From contig PKQU01000007.1 in NCBI GenBank assembly GCA_017577925.1, positions 1-22,129 of the forward strand: 22,129 nucleotides of DNA, in the 5' to 3' direction. Of the stretch, positions 15,831 through 20,960 are shown piece by piece; position 1 is the first letter of the stretch; each line of letters begins with the position of its first letter. Position numbers and translations under genes: made by a program. The notes below the pieces were generated by a model. The model made no database searches and was not told the origin of the DNA. It saw only the letters and a program-made list of their open reading frames with translations. The DNA comes from Bacillota bacterium (GTDB lineage: Bacteria; Bacillota; Bacilli; Calditerricolales; Calditerricolaceae).

Positions 15831-15857
15831 AAAAAAGCCCCGGACTGCTCGTCCGGG
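15831..15857 (-). terminator. Rho-independent terminator of the leucine-catabolism operon
   Basis: Minus-strand CCCGGAC / GTCCGGG stem with a 5-nt GAGCA loop (15839-15857), extended by GC and then a run of six T (15831-15836). It lies 55 nt after the carboxyltransferase stop and upstream of panE, so panE should have its own promoter, which I could not identify with confidence. Confidence 0.9.
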
Positions 15858-15911
15858 AACCCCCGACCTCTCCCCTGCGACAGAGGGGGCACATCTCCTT
15901 CTCCCGCCCCC

Positions 15912-17477
15912 TCATACCGGATACACCGGCTTTTTCCGCTCGGAAAAGCGCATCTCCTTCGACCGGTACATGGCAAAGCGGGCGATCAGCTCGTCGCGCA
16001 AGGCATCCGTCGGCACGATGGCGTCGACAATCAAGTCGGAAGCCAGGCGGTAGATGTCGATGTCCTCCTGGTATTCCCTGCGCTTTTCGAGGATGAAGGC
16101 CTGCCGCTCCTGGGGATCGGCAATGGCCTGGATCTTGTTGCTGTACACGGCGTTAACGGCCGCCTCCGGCCCCATGACGGCGATCTGCGCCGTGGGCAAG
16201 GCCAGGCAGCAGTCGGGCTCGAAGGCCGGACCGGCCATGGCGTACAGCCCCGCCCCGTAGGCCTTGCGCACGATCACGGAAATCTTCGGTACCGTCGCCT
16301 CGGACACGGCGGCGATCATCTTCGCCCCGTGGCGGATGATGCCGGCCCGCTCCACCTTCGTGCCGATCATGAAGCCGGGCACGTCGGCCAAAAAGAGGAG
16401 GGGGATGTTGAAGGCGTCGCACAGGTGGATAAACCGCGTGGCCTTGTCTGCCGAGTCGACGAACAGCACGCCGCCCTTCACCTTCGACTGGTTGGCCACG
16501 ATGCCCACCGCCTCGCCGTTCAAGCGGGCGAAGCCGGTGATGATCTCCGGCGCAAACAGCTTCTTGATCTCGAAGAAGGACCCTTCGTCGACGAGGGCGT
16601 CGATCAGCTCGTACATGTCGAAGGGCACATTCTGGTCTACCGGCACAATGTCGGCGATGGGGCGCGCGTCGGCCCTGGGCGGACGCGGCGCAGCAGCCGG
16701 CGGGCGGCCCTTGTAGTTGTCAGGCATGTAGGCGAGGTACTGGCGGGCCAGGGCGATCGCTTCCTCTTCGCTCGCGGCCAGGATGTCGCCGCAGCCGCTC
16801 ACCGAACAGTGCATACGCGCCCCGCCCATCTCCTCCAGCGTCACCTTCTCCCCGATCACCATTTCGGCCATGCGCGGCGAGCCGAGATACATGCTGGCAT
16901 TGCCGTCCACCATGACCACCACGTCACAGAAGGCGGGAATGTAGGCCCCGCCGGCCGCCGACGGGCCGAAGAGCAGGCAAACCTGCGGCACCATCCCCGA
17001 CAGCTTCACCTGGTTGTAGAAGATGCGCCCGGCGTGCCGGCGCCCGGGAAACATCTCCACCTGGTCGGTGATGCGCGCCCCGGCGGAATCGACGAGGTAG
17101 AGGAGCGGCACCTTGAGGCGTTCGGCCGTCTCCTGAATGCGCAGGATTTTCTCCACCGTCCGCGCGCCCCACGAGCCGGCCTTCACCGTGGCATCGTTGG
17201 CCATCACGCATACCGTGCGTCCGTGGATCTTCCCAACAGCCGTTACCACGCCGTCGGCCGGCAGGTCCCCCGCCATATAGTTGGCAAACAGCCCGTCTTC
17301 CACCACGTAGGCCCCGTCATCAAAGAGGAGCCTCAGACGGTCGCGCACGAACAACTTGCGCGACGCCTTCAGCTTATCGTGGTACTTGGGGGCACCGCCC
17401 TGTTGCACCTGTTCGGTCCGCTCGCGCAAGACCGCATCCAGCTGATGCGTCCCTGCTTTCACCTCTTGCACGCTCAT
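15912..17477 (-). CDS. yngE: Acyl-CoA carboxylase carboxyltransferase subunit, probable methylcrotonyl-CoA carboxylase beta
   Basis: Transfers CO2 from carboxybiotin to an acyl-CoA, most likely 3-methylcrotonyl-CoA. The start is ATG 17475-17477 (MSVQEVKAGT) with GGAAGGAGG 9 nt upstream, giving 521 aa; the open extension upstream is within the lyase gene. Two crotonase-like halves are visible. The N half has MFPGRRHAGRIFYNQ (142-156) and GPSAAGGAYIPA (171-182); the C half has DVPGFMIGT (365-373) and YGAGLYAMAG (407-416), the glycine-rich oxyanion-hole segments. A Pro/Ala-rich linker lies near 257-272. Methylcrotonyl rather than propionyl specificity is inferred from the adjacent HMG-CoA lyase and similarity in layout to B. 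subtilis yngE; substrate residues cannot be judged by eye. It is the last gene of the operon. Confidence 0.88.
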   Translation of the reverse strand: MSVQEVKAGTHQLDAVLRERTEQVQQGGAPKYHDKLKASRKLFVRDRLRLLFDDGAYVVEDGLFANYMAGDLPADGVVTAVGKIHGRTVCVMANDATVKAGSWGARTVEKILRIQETAERLKVPLLYLVDSAGARITDQVEMFPGRRHAGRIFYNQVKLSGMVPQVCLLFGPSAAGGAYIPAFCDVVVMVDGNASMYLGSPRMAEMVIGEKVTLEEMGGARMHCSVSGCGDILAASEEEAIALARQYLAYMPDNYKGRPPAAAPRPPRADARPIADIVPVDQNVPFDMYELIDALVDEGSFFEIKKLFAPEIITGFARLNGEAVGIVANQSKVKGGVLFVDSADKATRFIHLCDAFNIPLLFLADVPGFMIGTKVERAGIIRHGAKMIAAVSEATVPKISVIVRKAYGAGLYAMAGPAFEPDCCLALPTAQIAVMGPEAAVNAVYSNKIQAIADPQERQAFILEKRREYQEDIDIYRLASDLIVDAIVPTDALRDELIARFAMYRSKEMRFSERKKPVYPV

Positions 17478-17521
17478 TTCGGTACGCCTCCTTCCGCGTT
17501 TTCCCTTGCTCGCCTGCGTCC

Positions 17522-18427
17522 TCAGGCCGAACGCTGCCCGGCTGTGCAAGCGGCCAACACACGCGACGGGAGCTTCCGACCCAGCCGCTCCTGGATGAAC
17601 CGCCCTGCGGCCACAAGGCGGTCGAGATCGATCCCCGTCTCGTAGCCCATCCCGCGCAGGAGATAGACCAGCTCTTCCGTGGCCACGTTCCCTGAGGCGC
17701 CAGGAGCGTAGGGACAACCGCCCAGCCCGCCCACCGAGCTGTCAAAGGTGCGGATGCCCACCTCCAGCGCCGCGCACACATTGGCCAACCCCGTGCCGCG
17801 CGTATCATGGAAGTGACCGGCCAGGCGCTCCGCCCCGAAGCAACGCACCAGTTCGGCAAACCGCTCCCGCACCTGCTTGGGCGTGGCAATGCCGATCGTG
17901 TCGCCGATGGACACCTCACGGACGCCCATTGCCAAGAGTCGCTCGGTAACGCGCAACACGCGCCCCAGCGGCACCTCGCCCTCGTACGGGCAGCCAAAGG
18001 CCGTCGACACGTAGCCGCGGACCGACAGCCCTGCCGCCGTCGCCTCCCGCACCACCTCATCCAGCACGGGGAAGGTTTCGTCGATCGTCTTGTTGATGTT
18101 CTTCTGGTTGTGCGTCTCGCTGGCTGACAGGAACACGGCAATTTCCGTCACCCCGGCGGCCAGGGCCCGCTGGAGCCCGCGCGCGTTGGGCACGAGGGCG
18201 GCATAGGTCACCCCTTCCCGCCGTTTGAGGCGGCGAAACACCTCGTCGGCGTCCGCCAGTTGGGGGATCCACCGCGGATGGACGAAGGACGACACCTCAA
18301 GGTATGCGAGACCGGCTTCCTGCAGGTGCTCGATCAGCGCCACCTTGTCCTCCGTCGGCACAAACGCGGCCTCGTTCTGGAGTCCGTCACGCGGCCCCAC
18401 TTCGACAATGCGCACCGCCTCGGCCAC
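17522..18427 (-). CDS. yngG: Hydroxymethylglutaryl-CoA lyase
   Basis: Splits HMG-CoA into acetyl-CoA and acetoacetate, the final step of leucine breakdown. The 301-aa protein has VEVGPRDGLQNE (8-19, with the catalytic R13 and metal-binding D14), GHFHDTRGTG (204-213, metal-binding H205 and H207) and the active-site loop GLGGCPYAPGASGN (234-247, C238). All expected catalytic residues are visible. The start is GTG 18425-18427 with GGAGGGG upstream inside the end of the carrier-protein gene; the gap to that gene is 4 nt. Its position within a biotin-carboxylase operon matches yngG of B. subtilis and strongly suggests leucine rather than mevalonate metabolism. Confidence 0.95.
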   Translation of the reverse strand: MAEAVRIVEVGPRDGLQNEAAFVPTEDKVALIEHLQEAGLAYLEVSSFVHPRWIPQLADADEVFRRLKRREGVTYAALVPNARGLQRALAAGVTEIAVFLSASETHNQKNINKTIDETFPVLDEVVREATAAGLSVRGYVSTAFGCPYEGEVPLGRVLRVTERLLAMGVREVSIGDTIGIATPKQVRERFAELVRCFGAERLAGHFHDTRGTGLANVCAALEVGIRTFDSSVGGLGGCPYAPGASGNVATEELVYLLRGMGYETGIDLDRLVAAGRFIQERLGRKLPSRVLAACTAGQRSA

Positions 18428-18431
18428 GCTC

Positions 18432-18647
18432 TCACCCCTCCAGCTCCACGAGAATATCCCCTTCGTTGACGAAGTCCCCCTCCTTCACGTTGACGGCGCG
18501 TACCGTTCCCGCCGCTTCCGCTTGGACGGGAATTTCCATCTTCATCGACTCAAGGACAACCACGTCCTGTCCCGGCTGTACCGCGTCACCCACTTGCACG
18601 TTAATGCGGATGACGATGCCGGCCATGTGGGCAGCAATTGCGCTCAT
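18432..18647 (-). CDS. yngHB: Biotin carboxyl carrier protein, stand-alone biotinyl domain
   Basis: A 71-residue lipoyl/biotinyl domain that carries carboxybiotin between the biotin carboxylase and carboxyltransferase subunits. The biotinylation motif is ESMKMEIPV (33-41), with the acceptor lysine at 36. Two glycine turns (QVGDAVQPGQ and KEGDFVNEGD) frame the symmetrical beta sandwich. The ATG start overlaps the biotin carboxylase stop as ATGA (18644-18647), so the two are coupled. The small size, without the Pro/Ala-rich N-terminus of AccB, shows that this is a dedicated partner for this operon rather than the fatty-acid-synthesis carrier. An open frame reaching further upstream is antisense-free but out of frame with the carboxylase and is not part of the gene. 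Confidence 0.95.
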   Translation of the reverse strand: MSAIAAHMAGIVIRINVQVGDAVQPGQDVVVLESMKMEIPVQAEAAGTVRAVNVKEGDFVNEGDILVELEG

Positions 18648-20017
18648 GGCTGTCTCGCTCCTTTCTGCTCCTGGGGTTGCAGCTCCTGTACCAGGTGCGT
18701 GGTGTACCGTCCCTGCACAAACGCCTCGCAATCCAGCACGCGCTGCAGGAACGGGATGTTGTGCTTGATCCCCTCGATGCGGTAGGCGGCCAGGGCCGCG
18801 CGGCATCGCGCCAACGCCTCCTCGCGCGTGGAAGCGCTGACAATCAACTTGGCGATCATCGGATCGTAGTAGGGCGTCACCGTCAGACCGGCCGCCACCC
18901 CGTCGTCGATCCGCACCCCCGCCCCGCCGGGCGGCTCGTAGGCGACGATCCGTCCCGGTGCCGGGAGAAAGGTGACGGGATCCTCGGCATAGACCCGGCA
19001 CTCGATGGCGTGCCCCTTCCGCCGCGCCGTCACGTCTTCCTGGGTGAACGGCAGCGGCTTGCCCTCGGCGATGTCCAGCTGCAGGGCGACGAGGTCGAGC
19101 CCCAGCGTCTCTTCCGTGATCGGATGCTCCACCTGCAGGCGGGTGTTCATTTCAAGAAAGTAGAAGTTCTGGTCGGCGTCGACGATGAACTCGACGGTCC
19201 CGGCGCCAACATAGCCCACCGCCTTTGCCGCGGTTACGGCCGCGGCGCAGATGGCCTGCCGCGCCTCCTCGGTGAGGAAAGGGGATGGCGTCTCCTCGAT
19301 TACCTTCTGATGGCGTCGCTGCACCGAACAATCGCGCTCGAACAGATGGACGACGTTCCCCTGGGCGTCGGCAAGAATCTGCACTTCAATGTGCCGCGGC
19401 TCGTCGATGTACTTCTCCAAAAAGAGATCACCGCTCCCGAAGTAGGCCCTGGCCCGCGCCGCCGCCGTCCCGTAGGCGGCCTTGAGCTCTTCCGGCGTGC
19501 GGCACACCTGCATCCCGATACCGCCTCCACCGGCGCTGGCCTTCAGCATCACCGGGTAGCCAATGGCCGCCGCCGCTTCGAGCGCCGCCTCCACCGAGGG
19601 CAGCGGGGCGTCGGTTCCGGGGACAACCGGAACCCCCGCCTGCTGCATTTGCCGCCGGGCGTTCACCTTGTCGCCCATGGCGGCAATCACATTGGGATCA
19701 GGCCCGATGAACACGAGGCCTTCTTCCCGGCAGCGGCGGGCAAAGGTCGGGTTCTCCGACAGAAACCCATACCCCGGATGAATCGCGTCGGCCCCCGTTT
19801 CTTTCGCAATGGACACGATTTTTTCGATATTCAGATAACTTTGCGCTACGGGGGGTGGCCCCACCAACACCGCCTCGTCGGCCTCGCGTACGAACGGCCA
19901 ACCGGCGTCGGCTTCCGAATAGACCGCCACGGTGGCCACCCCGCGCGCCCGGCAGGTGCGAAGGATCCGACGGGCAATCTCCCCGCGGTTGGCAACAAGA
20001 ACCTTCCGAATGATCAC
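18644..20017 (-). CDS. yngH: Acyl-CoA carboxylase biotin carboxylase subunit
   Basis: ATP-grasp enzyme that carboxylates biotin on the carrier protein, using bicarbonate. I choose GTG 20015-20017 (MIIRKVLVANRGEIA), with AAAGGAG 8 nt upstream, giving 457 aa. An earlier in-frame GTG at 20026 overlaps the ribosome site and is less likely. Motifs are VLVANRGEIA (6-15), DAIHPGYGFLSEN (77-89), the ATP lysine and glycine loop LKASAGGGGIGM (158-169) and the catalytic FLEMNTRLQVEH (287-298). It is the first gene of the four-gene operon. B. subtilis AccC2 (YngH) is the corresponding protein, while the fatty-acid AccC normally lies with accB. Being first in the operon, it has the presumed regulatory region directly upstream. 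Confidence 0.94.
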   Translation of the reverse strand: MIIRKVLVANRGEIARRILRTCRARGVATVAVYSEADAGWPFVREADEAVLVGPPPVAQSYLNIEKIVSIAKETGADAIHPGYGFLSENPTFARRCREEGLVFIGPDPNVIAAMGDKVNARRQMQQAGVPVVPGTDAPLPSVEAALEAAAAIGYPVMLKASAGGGGIGMQVCRTPEELKAAYGTAAARARAYFGSGDLFLEKYIDEPRHIEVQILADAQGNVVHLFERDCSVQRRHQKVIEETPSPFLTEEARQAICAAAVTAAKAVGYVGAGTVEFIVDADQNFYFLEMNTRLQVEHPITEETLGLDLVALQLDIAEGKPLPFTQEDVTARRKGHAIECRVYAEDPVTFLPAPGRIVAYEPPGGAGVRIDDGVAAGLTVTPYYDPMIAKLIVSASTREEALARCRAALAAYRIEGIKHNIPFLQRVLDCEAFVQGRYTTHLVQELQPQEQKGARQP

Positions 20018-20101
20018 GAAGGCCACTCCTTTCTGACTGAGCGCTCGCTATTTTGTGCCACGCGTGTCCCCCGCTCGACCGGAACCGCGTCTCCCGCTTT
20101 T

Positions 20102-20130
20102 ATTATACACGATTAAATCAATTTCGAGAA
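20102..20130 (-). promoter_or_regulatory. Probable promoter of the leucine-catabolism operon
   Basis: A perfect TATAAT (20102-20107, minus strand) lies about 85 nt before the biotin carboxylase start. The hexamer 17 nt upstream, TTCTCG, is a poor -35, suggesting dependence on an activator or on another sigma factor. The -35 region is covered by a tandem repeat (20120-20137). Confidence 0.5.
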
Positions 20131-20137
20131 TTTCGAA
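20120..20137. repeat. Tandem 9-bp repeat overlapping the -35 region, candidate operator
   Basis: Plus-strand AATTTCGAG followed directly by AATTTCGAA (20120-20128 and 20129-20137), differing only at the last base. The same stretch also contains the inverted pair TTCGA-N5-TCGAA. In otherwise GC-rich DNA this AT-rich repeat at the promoter is a plausible regulator site. No known operator consensus is recognised. Confidence 0.4.
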
Positions 20138-20148
20138 GGAAGGGAGCA

Positions 20149-20177
20149 ATAAAATGAGCCCCGCTACAGGGCTCATT
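20149..20177 (-). terminator. Rho-independent terminator overlapping the gerR stop
   Basis: Minus-strand AATGAGCCC / GGGCTCATT stem of 9 bp with a 7-nt loop (20153-20177), then TTATTG. The left arm contains the TGA stop of the gerR-like gene (20173-20175). The T tract is modest, so efficiency is uncertain. Confidence 0.75.
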
Positions 20178-20769
20178 CGATCCGCTCCAGATTGCCGTTT
20201 TCGTCCATGCGGAACACTTTCGGCTCGACCGCTTCCCCGTCCTGCAAAAGGGCCATTTTGCGCGCGCGGTTCATGATCTGGATCAGCGTCTTGTAGTCAT
20301 CGTTCATGGCGTGAAAGTCGGCGCGCATGTTGGACAGCTCGCCGCGTAGCCGTTCATTCTCGTCCTGGAGCTGTTTGAGCACCGTCTCCTTTTCCTGCAG
20401 CTCCTTCTCGAGGTGTTTGACTCGCCTTTGCCATTCCTGCACAGCCTGCCGCTGCTGGCGCAGAAAGCGAATGACCGCATCGTATGAAATCGAATCCGCC
20501 GCCTCTCCTTCCTCCCGCTGCTCGCGGGATGCCCGCGACTTCTTGAGCTGTTGCCGCTGCGCCTTGGCCATCCGAATCGCTTCCTCGTACTGCTTGCGCA
20601 CCGTGTTGTTCCAGCGGAACCCACAGGCCGCCGGAGTTCGTCCCAGCCGTTGCGCCGCTTCTTCAAATGCTTTCAACTGGGTGCTGCCCTCTCGGATATG
20701 GCGAAGCGTCACCTCAGCAAGCAGCAGGTCATCATCGGCCGTCCAGGCATCCTGTCTCGTCCCAGGCAA
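20173..20769 (-). CDS. gerR: RsfA/GerR-family sporulation transcription regulator
   Basis: About 198 aa. The N-terminal TRQDAWTADDDLLLAEV with RTPAACGFRWNNTVRK (about 4-59) is a Myb/SANT-like helix-turn-helix typical of RsfA-family factors. A long Glu/Lys/Gln coiled coil (about 108-150) and a short acidic tail follow. In B. subtilis the family includes RsfA (prespore) and GerR/YlbO (mother cell, sigma-E regulon). YlbO lies close to panE and bshC, which favours GerR here. I prefer the TTG start at 20767-20769 because the ATG two codons upstream (20773-20775) directly abuts the GGGAGGAGG ribosome site with no spacer; TTG has 6 nt. A sigma-E-like promoter lies upstream and a terminator overlaps the stop. 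Confidence 0.85.
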   Translation of the reverse strand: MPGTRQDAWTADDDLLLAEVTLRHIREGSTQLKAFEEAAQRLGRTPAACGFRWNNTVRKQYEEAIRMAKAQRQQLKKSRASREQREEGEAADSISYDAVIRFLRQQRQAVQEWQRRVKHLEKELQEKETVLKQLQDENERLRGELSNMRADFHAMNDDYKTLIQIMNRARKMALLQDGEAVEPKVFRMDENGNLERIE

Positions 20770-20859
20770 CGCCATCCTCCTCCCGAAACGCCGCAGGCGG
20801 TGCGCCTTGCACCCGCCGTGTCCGTCTATTCTCGTAATACGTGCCGTTTTTTCTAGTAT

Positions 20860-20889
20860 AAGTTATGCCCGCCCGGACGCAGATTATAC
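20860..20889 (-). promoter_or_regulatory. Possible sigma-E-type promoter of gerR
   Basis: Minus-strand GTATAAT (20883-20889), 15-nt spacer, CATAACTT (20860-20867). This partly matches the sigma-E consensus (KMATATT, about 14 nt, CATACAMT), which would agree with GerR control in B. subtilis. A TATACT just downstream lacks a sigma-A -35. About 90 nt separates the -10 from the start; a GC-rich hairpin (20796-20817) lies in that leader. Confidence 0.4.
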
Positions 20890-20931
20890 GAGGAGAACGG
20901 CCGATTCGGCACAAACATCACACAGTTTTCG

Positions 20932-20960
20932 TTTACACCCGTTTCCTCCCTTGCTATAAT
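20932..20960 (+). promoter_or_regulatory. Sigma-A promoter of the DUF2626 gene
   Basis: TTTACA (20932-20937), exactly 17 nt, then a perfect TATAAT (20955-20960). It is the best vegetative promoter in the window and points to steady expression in growing cells. The start site should fall near 20967, with a leader of about 44 nt before the ATG at 21011. Confidence 0.88.

Noticed and set aside
15808..15835. Possible panE promoter, TATGTT with T-rich -35
   Set aside because: The -35 hexamer is just the T run of the preceding terminator and matches poorly. A panE promoter must exist, but I cannot place it.
18648..19001. Upstream extension of the biotin carrier open frame within the biotin carboxylase gene
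   Set aside because: The true start is the ATGA overlap at 18644-18647. The extension is an out-of-frame shadow of the carboxylase.
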